55,956 nucleotides of DNA from a bacterium (GTDB lineage: Bacteria; Zhuqueibacterota; QNDG01; DSAB01): contig DSAB01000020.1 of the NCBI GenBank assembly GCA_011388275.1, positions 1 to 55,956 on the forward strand, in the 5' to 3' direction. The notes under the pieces were generated by a model that saw only the letters and a list, made by a program, of their open reading frames with translations, had not been told where the DNA came from and searched no databases. Made by a program: the position numbers and the translations under genes. Shown here piece by piece: positions 16,529-25,517 of this stretch (position 1 is its first letter; every line of letters begins with the position of its first letter).

Positions 16529-19500
16529 ATGAAACGCATACCTTTCTGTATTTTTCTATGCGGTTTTATCGCCATGGCAGCGGCTCAGCAGCCGGCGGTG
16601 AAGATCGACAGCAATACTTTTGGAGAGATCAAGGCACGGTCTATCGGTCCGGCGGTTATGTCCGGCAGGGTCACAGACATTGATGTTGTGCTGAAGGACA
16701 TAAACATCCTGTATGTGGGTGCGGCCAACGGGGGCGTATGGAAATCCATCGATGGAGGGAACCAGTTCAAGCCGGTTTTCGATGATCACATTATGCCAAT
16801 CGGCTGTTTGACCATCGATCAAAACCATCCCGACACGGTGTGGGTGGGAACCGGAGAGTGTAATACTCGGAACAGCATCTCCCCGGGTGCCGGTATATAC
16901 CGGACCACGGATGGAGGCAGTCACTGGGAATGCATGGGCCTGGAAGACACCGAGCATATCGCGGATATACTCATCGATCCAGGCAACTCGAATGTCGTAT
17001 ATGTTGCGGCCCTGGGACATCTGTGGAATACAAATGAAGACCGGGGTGTTTACAAGACCACGGACGGAGGCAAGAGCTGGGAACGAATCCTCTATGTGGA
17101 TGCGATGACGGGTTGTTCGGATCTGGCCATGGATCCACAGGAACCGGAGATCATCTACGCGGCGATGTGGCAGGTGCGGCGCTGGCCCTATTTCTTCAAG
17201 TCCGGCGGTCCGGGCAGTGGATTGTATCGAACCCGTGACGGCGGAAAAAACTGGGAAAAGCTCACCAACGATCTTCCGGAAGGAGAACTGGGACGAATCG
17301 CCGTGGAGGTCGCGCCCGCCCGGCCCAGTGTGGTTTACGCCACTGTGGAAGCCGGTGAAGGTCAGACGGCTCTATATCGTTCGGATGATTTTGGTGATTC
17401 CTGGGAAAAGATGAACGATTCCGGCACGGTCAATTACCGACCCTTCTACTTCAGTCTGCTGGTGGCCGATCCTCAGGATTACAATCGAATCTACAAGACA
17501 GCCTATTTGCTTCAGGCCAGCGGCGATGCCGGAAAGAGTTTCACGGCTCTGGGCAATTCCGTACATCCCGATCATCATGCCTTGTGGATCAACCCTGAAA
17601 ACACCAAACATCTGATTTGCGGCACGGACGGGGGGGTCTATGTCTCGACAGACCGGGGGCAGTCCTGGCGCATGCTGAGAAGTCTGCCGCTCTCACAGTT
17701 TTACCGTGTGAGTGCGGACATGCAGAAGCCCTATAATGTGTATGGAGGCATGCAGGACAACGGCTCCTGGTTCGGGCCGTCGGCGAGTCCCAACGGCATA
17801 GAAAACAAAGACTGGCGGAATGTCGGGGGCGGCGACGGATTCGCGGTCATACCGGACCTGACGGATCATGACATTCTGTATTCCGAATCGCAGGGCGGCA
17901 ATATCAGCCGCACGCATCTTTCCACCAATGAATCGCAGTATATCCGACCCGAGCCTGCCGAGGGGGAAGAGGTCGAATACCGCTACAACTGGAACACACC
18001 CATCGCGGCCAGTCCCAATGAAAAGGGGGGCATCTATATCGGCAGCCAGTTTCTGTTTTATTCCAATGACAGGGGTCTTTCCTGGACCCGGCTTTCGCCG
18101 GATTTGTCCACCAATGATCCGGAAAAACTGAAACAGGAAGAGTCGGGAGGCCTCACTGTTGACAATACAGGCGCCGAGAATCATTGTACGATATTCACCA
18201 TCAGTGAATCGCCTCTGAATTTTGATGTCATCTGGGCGGGAACCGATGATGGAAACGTGCAGGTAACCCGCGACCGCGGGAAAACATGGACGAACGTGGT
18301 GAAGAACATGCCCGATCTGCCCGCCTGCACCTGGTGCAGCAGCGTCGAGGCCGGTCATTTCGATGAAGGAACGGCTTACGCCACCTTTGAGGGTCACCGA
18401 ACGGGTGATAAGGCCGTGTATGTATATAAAACCACGGATTTCGGCAAGATCTGGACCAGTCTGTACAGGGAGAGTATCGAGGGATATGCCCATGTCATCA
18501 GAGAGGATCTTGTCAATCCCGATCTCCTTTTTCTGGGCACGGAACGCGGTCTCTTCGTGACCATTGACGGCGGAGAGCAGTGGGCCCGGTTTACAGGGGG
18601 CCTTCCGCCAGTATCCGTCAAAGATCTGGTCATCCATCCCGTGGAATCGGATGTGATTCTGGGAACGCATGGAAGAGGTATCTACATTATCGATGACATC
18701 ACCCCTCTGCGTCATTTGACCGCGGAGATGATTCATCAGGATGTCGTGTTTCTCAAATCCCGGCCGGCAGTCAAACGGTTTTCTTTAGGCAATCAATTCT
18801 GGAGAGGGAGTGATGAGTTTGTGGGTTCAAATCCATCGGACGCGGCGACAATCACCTATTATATGAAGAAACGTCATATATTCGGAGACATGAGACTCGA
18901 GATCTACAGTCCGGAAGGTGATCTTGTCAGCACCCTGGCCGGAGGGAAACGGGCCGGTATCAACCGCGTGGAATGGGCCATGCGCCTGCCTCCGCCCAAG
19001 GTTCCCAGGTCCCAGGTAATGGCGGGAGGCGCATTCATCGGACCCGATGTGCCGGAGGGCAGCTATACGCTGAAACTCATCAAGGGCAAGGCGGTCTATA
19101 CATCCACACTGGATGTCATTGCCGATCCCGAGTCTCCGCATTCGACAGAGGACAGGGCCATCAGGAATCAGACGGTCTGGGATCTCTACAATATGCTTGA
19201 AGATCTGGCATTCACGTCCGAACGGCTGCTCCGGGCTAAAGAGGCTGCCGCCGAAAAAGCAGAATCCCTTAAAAGAGGCGGTTTGAAAAAGTCTCTGGAG
19301 AAATTTGCCGAAGAAGCCGAAGAACTGAACAACACGTTTATCGCAACCCGAGGGCGCGAATCGGGAATTTCCGGAGAGGAGAAACTGCGGGAAAAAACCG
19401 CCATGGTGTATTATTCTGTTGTGCGCTTCTCCGGCCGGCCCACGCAGACTCTGATAAACCGGGCCAACGCCCTTAAGATAAAGATCGATGAAAAGGGCGA

Positions 19501-19621
19501 AGAAGCGGCAGCGTTTCTGGACAGGGAGCTTCCCGGCTTGAACAGGAAACTGGAGAAAGAGGAGATAGAGCCCATTGTGCTTCTGACTCGCGAAGAATGG
19601 GAAAAAGAAAAGCAGAAGTGA
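16529..19621 (+). CDS. large exported Asp-box / VPS10-sortilin-like beta-propeller protein
   Basis: A 1030-residue protein with a signal peptide (cleaved near AMAAAQ) and many Asp-box repeats of the form S/T-x-D-x-G-x-x-W (for example TTDGGSHWE, TTDGGKSWE, TRDGGKNWE and STDRGQSWR). These mark a large beta-propeller as found in sialidases, xyloglucanases and the sortilin VPS10 domain. The family is often annotated as glycosyl hydrolase, but I see no specific catalytic residues. After the propeller (to about residue 730) comes a beta-rich domain, then a charged, coiled-coil-like C-terminal region ending in Lys/Glu. Unlike the other large exported proteins here it has no T9SS-type sorting domain, so it may stay periplasmic. 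GGGAGATG precedes the ATG. Confidence 0.88.
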   Translation: MKRIPFCIFLCGFIAMAAAQQPAVKIDSNTFGEIKARSIGPAVMSGRVTDIDVVLKDINILYVGAANGGVWKSIDGGNQFKPVFDDHIMPIGCLTIDQNHPDTVWVGTGECNTRNSISPGAGIYRTTDGGSHWECMGLEDTEHIADILIDPGNSNVVYVAALGHLWNTNEDRGVYKTTDGGKSWERILYVDAMTGCSDLAMDPQEPEIIYAAMWQVRRWPYFFKSGGPGSGLYRTRDGGKNWEKLTNDLPEGELGRIAVEVAPARPSVVYATVEAGEGQTALYRSDDFGDSWEKMNDSGTVNYRPFYFSLLVADPQDYNRIYKTAYLLQASGDAGKSFTALGNSVHPDHHALWINPENTKHLICGTDGGVYVSTDRGQSWRMLRSLPLSQFYRVSADMQKPYNVYGGMQDNGSWFGPSASPNGIENKDWRNVGGGDGFAVIPDLTDHDILYSESQGGNISRTHLSTNESQYIRPEPAEGEEVEYRYNWNTPIAASPNEKGGIYIGSQFLFYSNDRGLSWTRLSPDLSTNDPEKLKQEESGGLTVDNTGAENHCTIFTISESPLNFDVIWAGTDDGNVQVTRDRGKTWTNVVKNMPDLPACTWCSSVEAGHFDEGTAYATFEGHRTGDKAVYVYKTTDFGKIWTSLYRESIEGYAHVIREDLVNPDLLFLGTERGLFVTIDGGEQWARFTGGLPPVSVKDLVIHPVESDVILGTHGRGIYIIDDITPLRHLTAEMIHQDVVFLKSRPAVKRFSLGNQFWRGSDEFVGSNPSDAATITYYMKKRHIFGDMRLEIYSPEGDLVSTLAGGKRAGINRVEWAMRLPPPKVPRSQVMAGGAFIGPDVPEGSYTLKLIKGKAVYTSTLDVIADPESPHSTEDRAIRNQTVWDLYNMLEDLAFTSERLLRAKEAAAEKAESLKRGGLKKSLEKFAEEAEELNNTFIATRGRESGISGEEKLREKTAMVYYSVVRFSGRPTQTLINRANALKIKIDEKGEEAAAFLDRELPGLNRKLEKEEIEPIVLLTREEWEKEKQK

Positions 19622-19642
19622 ATCCGGCACAGTCGAATATCG

Positions 19643-19676
19643 AAAGGCATCCGGGAGCGATTCCGGATGCCTTTTT
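19643..19676 (+). terminator. terminator between convergent genes
   Basis: A 9-bp GC-rich stem (GGCATCCGG / CCGGATGCC, 8-nt loop) is followed by TTTTT and preceded by AAA. It lies between the Asp-box protein gene and the convergent toroid gene, and may serve both. Confidence 0.85.
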
Positions 19677-19696
19677 GTTAAAGCCTGAACCGGTTG

Positions 19697-21559
19697 TCAA
19701 TGACCGGCATGGAGAGAAAAACAGATACTTTTGATTTCATTCCTGGTAAAAGAAAAATCGGGAATTCTGACAGCCGCGACGACCGCTGTTCCTTTGGCGG
19801 TATGGATTTTTTCGATGAGCTGAATGGGGGCGGGAAAATCGGAATGAGTGATTTCAGTTATAAATGTTTTCTTATTCAATATCAACCGCAGTCGATTTTT
19901 TGAGGCGGCAATCCTGAACTTTTCTTGATTCACAGGAAAATTAAATGGTCGAAATTCGCAACAATTTCCGCTCTCTTTAAAAGTAAAAATATCTTTCACC
20001 GAAATCCGGAAAGCTGTAAAAGAGTACGTTCTTTCAAGGCCAAAGGCTCCATAACTGCAAAATACTTTCAGGCAGGCTCTTTTTTCATCCCATTCATGAT
20101 GATCGGCCTGAACCGGAACGAACCATTGATCCCCATTTTTATACAAAGGCGAAAAAAAGTTCAGATGAATATTTGGATCGGCATATTGCTTGCCATACAG
20201 TGAAGGAGATGCTCCTCCAGGGCATGAAAAGATCCATCCAAGATCACGAAACCATAAGTGACAAGGTGTTACGCCTGGTTCGGAGAGATATTCCGGAGCA
20301 CCCCGATCCACGGCAATGAAATAAGACGGTCGGCGGAGTAAAAGAGTCTGGGATACCCGTGAAAAATAAACATGATCCCGCGGCAGTCTAACGGGTTGGA
20401 TTTCTGCTGTTTTCTTTTGGATGGAATGGGCCAGAGCCAGCCAGACGCCCAGAAAGGCATTATACACAGTCAAATGATGATAATCATACCACCCCATTTT
20501 TTCGGCATCATCATGATGGTTAAGAACCAGATGATAATACCCCTTGGCTGCAACCTGAAACTCCGAGAGATGGCGCCACAGCAGGTCGGCACAGCGTTGA
20601 TACAACATTTCCCGTGAGGGATTCAACTTTTTTGCTGTTTCCAGGACATACAATCCGGCTCCGTAACCGAATATCTGTTCCTGCCCCCGGCCCTGATAAT
20701 TGAAACAGCCGTCGGGATCAATATGCTTGATAAAATAGTCAACACCTTCGTTGAAATGGCGTATAAAATGCTTCAGGGGCCAAATGGCAATCATACGAGC
20801 GATAAGGGCCAGAGTGTAGACATGATATTGTATCGGCCGGCTCAAATTGCGGTAATCTTCGTAACACCCATCTTTACGCCGGGCCCTTTCCATCAATATC
20901 AGCCTGAATAATAGTCGTCCGATATCGGCTTTTTTACCCCATAGCTTGTAACGCATCAAGGCTGACCATGCCCGCATCGCCACCCAGTTGGTCAGAGGAT
21001 TATTCAGATTTTCCCGATTGCGAAGGATTTCCGTTCTCCACGTGTTTTTTTCATCGCGGCTCAGTGTTTGATCCAGGAAAAACAGGGTTTCCAGCAGGGC
21101 CATGTTTTTAAAATCCCAATGATAAAATCCCCATCTTGAAAATTTGTATTCATCTTTGCCCGTACGAAACTGAAAATGAGCCGCGTTTTTAATGGCTTTC
21201 AATGAAACAGCCGAAGGATCAAACCGGCGGATAATCGATCCAAGAAGGGCAAAATGCGTTGTCGCATAGTGGTCTCCCGGAACCCTGCGGTCCAGAGGAT
21301 CGTAAATACCGCCGTGGTCATAAACAATGAGTCGGGCGGAATTTTTTCCTCTTTCGGCAATGCATAATCCGATGCCGTCTACCTGAAAGCAGGATTCCCG
21401 AGGGATATCGGTCACCTTTTTCATTTTTCCCATAACAGGATGATCCAATGAAAAAACGAGCCTGTTATTATTGATTTGTGCTCGAATTTCCTCCTGGTCA
21501 ATCTGCAAACCGGAAAGCCAGCGATAAATATCTTTTGATTTCTCCAGGTATGGATTCAT
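19697..21559 (-). CDS. unrecognised cytoplasmic protein, probable alpha/alpha-toroid plus beta domain
   Basis: A 620-residue protein without a signal peptide that I cannot assign to a named family. Residues about 100-400 are helical and rich in aromatic residues. Motifs such as FSRWGFYHWDFKNMALLE, DPDGCFNYQGRGQEQIFGYG and GWYDYHHLTVYNAFLGVW resemble the (alpha/alpha)-toroid of heparinase/alginate-lyase-like proteins and related sugar enzymes. Residues about 400-620 are beta-rich, as in the sandwich domains that follow such toroids. This is a fold-level guess. Its start codon overlaps the stop codon of the upstream nitroreductase-methyltransferase gene (ATGA), so the two are translationally coupled. 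It is somewhat more AT-rich than its neighbours, which may reflect transfer. A polysaccharide-related role is possible given the C5-epimerase 9 kb away. Confidence 0.7.
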   Translation of the reverse strand: MNPYLEKSKDIYRWLSGLQIDQEEIRAQINNNRLVFSLDHPVMGKMKKVTDIPRESCFQVDGIGLCIAERGKNSARLIVYDHGGIYDPLDRRVPGDHYATTHFALLGSIIRRFDPSAVSLKAIKNAAHFQFRTGKDEYKFSRWGFYHWDFKNMALLETLFFLDQTLSRDEKNTWRTEILRNRENLNNPLTNWVAMRAWSALMRYKLWGKKADIGRLLFRLILMERARRKDGCYEDYRNLSRPIQYHVYTLALIARMIAIWPLKHFIRHFNEGVDYFIKHIDPDGCFNYQGRGQEQIFGYGAGLYVLETAKKLNPSREMLYQRCADLLWRHLSEFQVAAKGYYHLVLNHHDDAEKMGWYDYHHLTVYNAFLGVWLALAHSIQKKTAEIQPVRLPRDHVYFSRVSQTLLLRRPSYFIAVDRGAPEYLSEPGVTPCHLWFRDLGWIFSCPGGASPSLYGKQYADPNIHLNFFSPLYKNGDQWFVPVQADHHEWDEKRACLKVFCSYGAFGLERTYSFTAFRISVKDIFTFKESGNCCEFRPFNFPVNQEKFRIAASKNRLRLILNKKTFITEITHSDFPAPIQLIEKIHTAKGTAVVAAVRIPDFSFTRNEIKSICFSLHAGH

Positions 21560-22836
21560 TTTTTTAGCACCAAGATAAGTGTATCCCCCTGGATTCGGAA
21601 TAACTGTCTGGCCAGGGATTTGACCAGGCCGTGTGAACGAAGGACACGGCTCTCGGTTATTTCAAAACCGGCTGAACGGATCCAGCTCAGGATCACCCTT
21701 TTTGACCGTGGTTTCACGGCTCCCGTGTTCCACCACTTGCTGGTGTGCAGTGTTTTGTGCTTTCCAGGCAGCATGCGCGGTATTCCGGTCAATCCTTTCA
21801 ATTCGGCAGCCAGTATCAATGTGCCGCTCGAATCCAGAACCCTGTGCATCTCATTAAGAAGATGAAGCGGTTCGGGCATTTTTTCTGTCCTGAAAAAACA
21901 CGTAATAAAGGAATAGGGGCCATTCGGCAATTTCAGTTCCGTATCGGTGCCAACAGCAAAGAGTGGTTCCGGAAGTGAAAAACCGTCCAGATTCTCTCTG
22001 ATGAATTCCACGTTGCCTTCACTCAATTCAAAGGCGGTGATTTGTTTGGGATTTTTGGCGATTTTCAACAGCCCCGCCAGAAAGCCGCCCGCATACGGAA
22101 GCACATCCAGAACTCTGCCCGATACAGGCCAAAGGCGTTCGGCATATTCCATGAGAGTGGAATAGGTCCGGCCTTGGAAGCCGACTCTTTCAAGTATGAA
22201 ATCCGGACTGATGTTTCCGCCGAACCAGCAGACCTGGGCCCTGTAAGCGGAAAGTGCTTCGAGGGACCAATCCTCCGGATCCGGAGAATTGGGGTAGGTC
22301 GCCGGACCCTGTCTATACTGGTCATAGTGAACAAAAGATTGAAACGGGCGACGATAGGGCGGTTTGGGTGTTTCTGCGGGATATCCCACGGCGACGATAG
22401 CCACGGGCCGGATTGAAGACGGCACATGAAGGATCTTATTAAGTTTCATCATGTGTCGGATCGAGCCTGCCCATATAGATCCAAGCCCCAGGGAATGGGC
22501 GGTCAGAATCATGTTCTGAATGGCGGCCGAGGCGCTCTGAATGGAATCGTGCTTTGCGGGATGATCCTCATCCTGCCTCTCTTTGGTGTCATCGTAAAAA
22601 ACAGCGATAATAACCGGAGCGCCGAGTAAAAATTTCTGACCAAAACAGGCTTCTCTGGCGATTCGTTCCCTGATATCCTTGCGACGAATCACAACAAATT
22701 CCCACAACTGCCGGTTACAGGCGCTGGGTGCCCAGCGGGCGGCATCGAGCATCTTCTCGATTTCAGCCTTGGGGACCGGTTGATCTTTGAATTTACGAAT
22801 GCTGCGCCGACTTTTGATTGCTTCAACAAGTTCCAT
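21556..22836 (-). CDS. nitroreductase-SAM methyltransferase fusion protein
   Basis: A 426-residue protein with two enzyme domains. Residues 1-about 175 are a nitroreductase-like flavoprotein: SRRSIRKFKDQPVP, WAPSACNRQLWEFVVI, the helix SIQSASAAIQNMILTAHSLG, GLGSIWAGS and VAVGYPAE. After a proline-rich linker, residues about 210-426 form a class I SAM methyltransferase-like domain, with VLDVLPYAGGFLAGLLKI as the modified SAM-binding loop, then EMHRVLDSSGTLILAAEL. The canonical glycine loop is not typical, so methyltransferase activity is uncertain. I know of no standard family with this arrangement. It is the first gene of a coupled pair with the toroid protein. A frame error joining two genes is unlikely, because the frame is continuous and the linker is plausible. 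Confidence 0.85.
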   Translation of the reverse strand: MELVEAIKSRRSIRKFKDQPVPKAEIEKMLDAARWAPSACNRQLWEFVVIRRKDIRERIAREACFGQKFLLGAPVIIAVFYDDTKERQDEDHPAKHDSIQSASAAIQNMILTAHSLGLGSIWAGSIRHMMKLNKILHVPSSIRPVAIVAVGYPAETPKPPYRRPFQSFVHYDQYRQGPATYPNSPDPEDWSLEALSAYRAQVCWFGGNISPDFILERVGFQGRTYSTLMEYAERLWPVSGRVLDVLPYAGGFLAGLLKIAKNPKQITAFELSEGNVEFIRENLDGFSLPEPLFAVGTDTELKLPNGPYSFITCFFRTEKMPEPLHLLNEMHRVLDSSGTLILAAELKGLTGIPRMLPGKHKTLHTSKWWNTGAVKPRSKRVILSWIRSAGFEITESRVLRSHGLVKSLARQLFRIQGDTLILVLKK

Positions 22837-22988
22837 AATCCGATCTCTTTTTTTACCACATTCTAATGTCCGCCATTCGAAACAGACGGAGTGCTTTCAT
22901 CTGCCAGGGATATGCTGGACGATATGATTTTACCGAGTAATTCCACAGCCGCTTTCTCGTCGACCGTTGATCTTTCTGGATGAATGGA

Positions 22989-24422
22989 TTACGATTTACG
23001 TTTCGTCAACAGGCTCACTGTTTCGATATGACCTGTATGGGGGAACATGTCCACAGGCTGAACAGCCTCGATGTCATAACCGGGATGAAGAAACTGCAAA
23101 TCCCGAGCCAGGATGGCCGGATTGCAGGAGACGTACACAATCCGGGGAGGGGCCATGTGAACGAGATCCCTGATGGTCCGTGGATGGGTGCCGCCTCTGG
23201 GCGGATCCAGAATCACCGCGTCCGGCAGGCCGTGGAGGCCGAATACCGCGTCGGTGTGGAGGGCGTCTTTCATGTCCGCCAGAATAAATTCCGTATTGTC
23301 CAGCCTGTTGATCTCCGCGTTGCGGCGGGCGTCCTCTACGGCCTGGGGAATGACCTCGATACCCACCACCTTCCTGACCCGGTGCGCGAGAACGATGCCG
23401 ATGGCACCGGTACCGCAGTAAAGATCATACACGATTTCGCTTTTCTTAAAGTCACCCAGTTCCATGATTGTACGAAACAGGGATTCGCATTGAAAGGAGT
23501 TGGTCTGGAAAAACGCATCGGGGGAAATTTCGAAGCGCCTGTCCAGAATGACCTCGGATATCTTCCCCGTTCCGAAAAGCACCCGGCTGGCCTCCCCGTA
23601 GGCTACCTGGGCCAGGCTGTCGCTGATGCTGTGAATCAGAGTGGTGATTTGCGGATGCCGTTTTCTCAGGGTTTCGGCCAGAGTGTCCATAACCTCATCC
23701 CCCTGGCGCATCTGTCCCGAGGTCAAAAAGTTCAGCATCACGTCACCGGTTCGGGCTCCTGTCCGCATGACCAGAAAGCGCCAGAAACCCGAATGATGCT
23801 GCACGCTGTAGGGCGGCAGTCCCGTGTCGGGAATCAGTTCCCTGAGTGTTGAAAGAATGTCGTTGCAAACCGGTTCCTGAAGCAGACAGGCGTCGATGTC
23901 CAGCACTTTCTGATACTGACGGGGCACGTGAAGCCCCAGGGCGAAATCCCGGGGAGCATCGGGGGGGTCCTCGGGGAGAATCCACCGCCTGTCGGAGAAG
24001 GTGAATTCCATCTTGTTACGGTAGTGGAAAATTTTTTCGGAAGGCAGTGTGTCACGAACCGGTGGCACCGGAATTCCTCCCAGATGCGCCAGGATCTCCT
24101 GAATCTGCCGGGTTTTGGATTCAACCTGGGCCGAATAATCCATGTGCTGCAGCTGGCAGCCTCCGCAGGTGCCGAAATAGGGACAGGGAGCCTGAATCTG
24201 ATGAGGGCCGGGTTCGAGCACTTCGGCGACAGAGGCTTCACCATACTGTTTCTTCACCTTCCTGATCCGGGCCATGACTTTCTGGCCTGGCAGGGCCCGG
24301 TCCACAAACCACACAAAACCCTCAGAGCGCGCTACCCCTCTCGAGCCGAAGGACAGGGTCTCTATTTCAAGCTCGACCAGATCTCCTGTGGACCATTTTT
24401 TCTGCTTGTCAGAACGTTTCAT
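22989..24422 (-). CDS. rlmD: 23S rRNA (uracil-C5)-methyltransferase, RlmD/RumA family
   Basis: A SAM-dependent RNA methyltransferase that makes 5-methyluridine in 23S rRNA. The 477-residue protein has an N-terminal TRAM RNA-binding domain (about 10-70). An iron-sulfur ligand set follows, with C80, C86 and C89 in CPYFGTCGGCQ and a fourth Cys near residue 170. Then come the SAM loop DLYCGTGAIGIVLA and the DPPRGG motif, with the nucleophilic Cys in VYVSCNP near the C-terminus. The exact target base (U1939 or U747, or a tRNA site) cannot be read from the sequence, so the symbol is the family default. It is divergent from the DUF3467 gene. Confidence 0.92.
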   Translation of the reverse strand: MKRSDKQKKWSTGDLVELEIETLSFGSRGVARSEGFVWFVDRALPGQKVMARIRKVKKQYGEASVAEVLEPGPHQIQAPCPYFGTCGGCQLQHMDYSAQVESKTRQIQEILAHLGGIPVPPVRDTLPSEKIFHYRNKMEFTFSDRRWILPEDPPDAPRDFALGLHVPRQYQKVLDIDACLLQEPVCNDILSTLRELIPDTGLPPYSVQHHSGFWRFLVMRTGARTGDVMLNFLTSGQMRQGDEVMDTLAETLRKRHPQITTLIHSISDSLAQVAYGEASRVLFGTGKISEVILDRRFEISPDAFFQTNSFQCESLFRTIMELGDFKKSEIVYDLYCGTGAIGIVLAHRVRKVVGIEVIPQAVEDARRNAEINRLDNTEFILADMKDALHTDAVFGLHGLPDAVILDPPRGGTHPRTIRDLVHMAPPRIVYVSCNPAILARDLQFLHPGYDIEAVQPVDMFPHTGHIETVSLLTKRKS

Positions 24423-24476
24423 GGAATATTCAATTTATAAAGCCTGTGGATGAAATGCAAGAATAAATATTGTTCC

Positions 24477-24505
24477 TTGACAATAAGGTCAGGAATCCGT
24501 ATAAT
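24477..24505 (+). promoter_or_regulatory. perfect-consensus sigma70 promoter
   Basis: TTGACA at 24477-24482, a 17-bp spacer and TATAAT at 24500-24505, about 50 bases before the DUF3467 start codon. It shows that this organism uses E. coli-like -35/-10 boxes, not the Bacteroidota type. Confidence 0.88.
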
Positions 24506-24554
24506 TTTCTTTAATTAATGTTGAATAGACACGCTCATTCCAGGAGGAAACATC

Positions 24555-24872
24555 ATGGAAAACCCCAAAGGGCAGCATATCAATGTACAGCTGGGTGAAA
24601 AGGAGGCCGAGGGAATCTATTCCAATCTGGTTTTGATCAGTCACTCTTCCGCCGAATTTGTGCTGGATTTTACGCGTATGGTTCCCGGGGTCCCCAAAAC
24701 CAGAGTCTACGCAAGAATCATCATGGCTCCACAGCATGCGAAATCACTGGTGCGGGCTCTCAAGGACAATGTCGAAAAATTTGAAAAGGAGTTCGGAGAG
24801 ATAAAGGGCGCCGAAAAGGAAGCGCCCAGGAATTTCGGGTTTCAGCCCGGACCGGATTCGAAAAAGGAATAG
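24555..24872 (+). CDS. DUF3467 family protein
   Basis: A 105-residue cytoplasmic protein matching the small DUF3467 family. Landmarks are the start INVQLGEKEAEGIYSNLVLI, the SSAEFVLDF core, the central VPKTRVYARIIMAPQHAKSL and the helix LVRALKDNVEKFEKEFG. Members are widespread in FCB bacteria and others, usually near housekeeping genes; function is unknown. AGGAGG precedes the ATG and the gene has a near-perfect promoter, so it is probably expressed strongly. It abuts the next gene (stop TAG followed immediately by ATG). Confidence 0.9.
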   Translation: MENPKGQHINVQLGEKEAEGIYSNLVLISHSSAEFVLDFTRMVPGVPKTRVYARIIMAPQHAKSLVRALKDNVEKFEKEFGEIKGAEKEAPRNFGFQPGPDSKKE

Positions 24873-25505
24873 ATGCGGATGGGATTTCCAGAAAGCCTGA
24901 ACCGGAGATGGATTTTTCCGGTCTTACTGATCGCGTTTCTGCCAGGCGGGCTGGGCGCGAAAAGTCCGTTTTCTTCTCTTTCCCGGCGGTACAGTCTGTC
25001 TGTGGAAGTGGGGAACTGGCAGCCTCACAGTCTGAACGATGAACCGCGGTTCAACACATTCGGTGCGGCAGGGGCCACTCCCTATTTCGGAGTTTCCTTC
25101 TATATTCCGGTATTTCAGCGGATCGGTCTTTCCGTTTCATCCGGATACTGGTCGCTGAAAGACGTCAGCCGGGTCGAGAGTATTCATTCACTGACCCTGT
25201 ATCCGGTCACCCTGTGTGTGAAATACTGGCTGATATCAGACGACCGCCTGGCCGCGTATGCAAGCTATGGGGGCGGTGTTTACTGGGGTATTGAGAATGA
25301 GTCAGAACCCTTCGGCCGGGTGTGGAGTCTGGCCAGGGGAGGATGGGGCATTATCGTGGGGGCCGGCTTCGAGCTGGGGTTAACGCGATGGCTCGGAGCC
25401 GGAATGAACTTTGAGTATCGTCTGACGGGTTTCAAAGAACCTCTGGGCGGTGTGGATGATTTCAGCGGGCCGAAGATCACGGCCATGTTTTTGGTCTATT
25501 TTTAG
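24873..25505 (+). CDS. small outer-membrane beta-barrel protein
   Basis: A 210-residue protein with a signal-like N-terminus (hydrophobic WIFPVLLIAFLPGGLGAKS), followed by amphipathic beta strands and ending in the terminal Phe typical of outer-membrane barrels (AMFLVYF). Its size fits an eight-stranded OmpA/OmpW-like barrel. A glycine-rich hairpin (YASYGGGVYWGIEN) and GWGIIVGAGFELGLT are recognisable strand pairs. No specific family can be assigned. Its ATG directly follows the DUF3467 stop; a second ATG lies two codons later. It is followed by the aldehyde dehydrogenase gene in the same direction. Confidence 0.75.
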   Translation: MRMGFPESLNRRWIFPVLLIAFLPGGLGAKSPFSSLSRRYSLSVEVGNWQPHSLNDEPRFNTFGAAGATPYFGVSFYIPVFQRIGLSVSSGYWSLKDVSRVESIHSLTLYPVTLCVKYWLISDDRLAAYASYGGGVYWGIENESEPFGRVWSLARGGWGIIVGAGFELGLTRWLGAGMNFEYRLTGFKEPLGGVDDFSGPKITAMFLVYF

Positions 25506-25517
25506 AAGGCAGAACCG

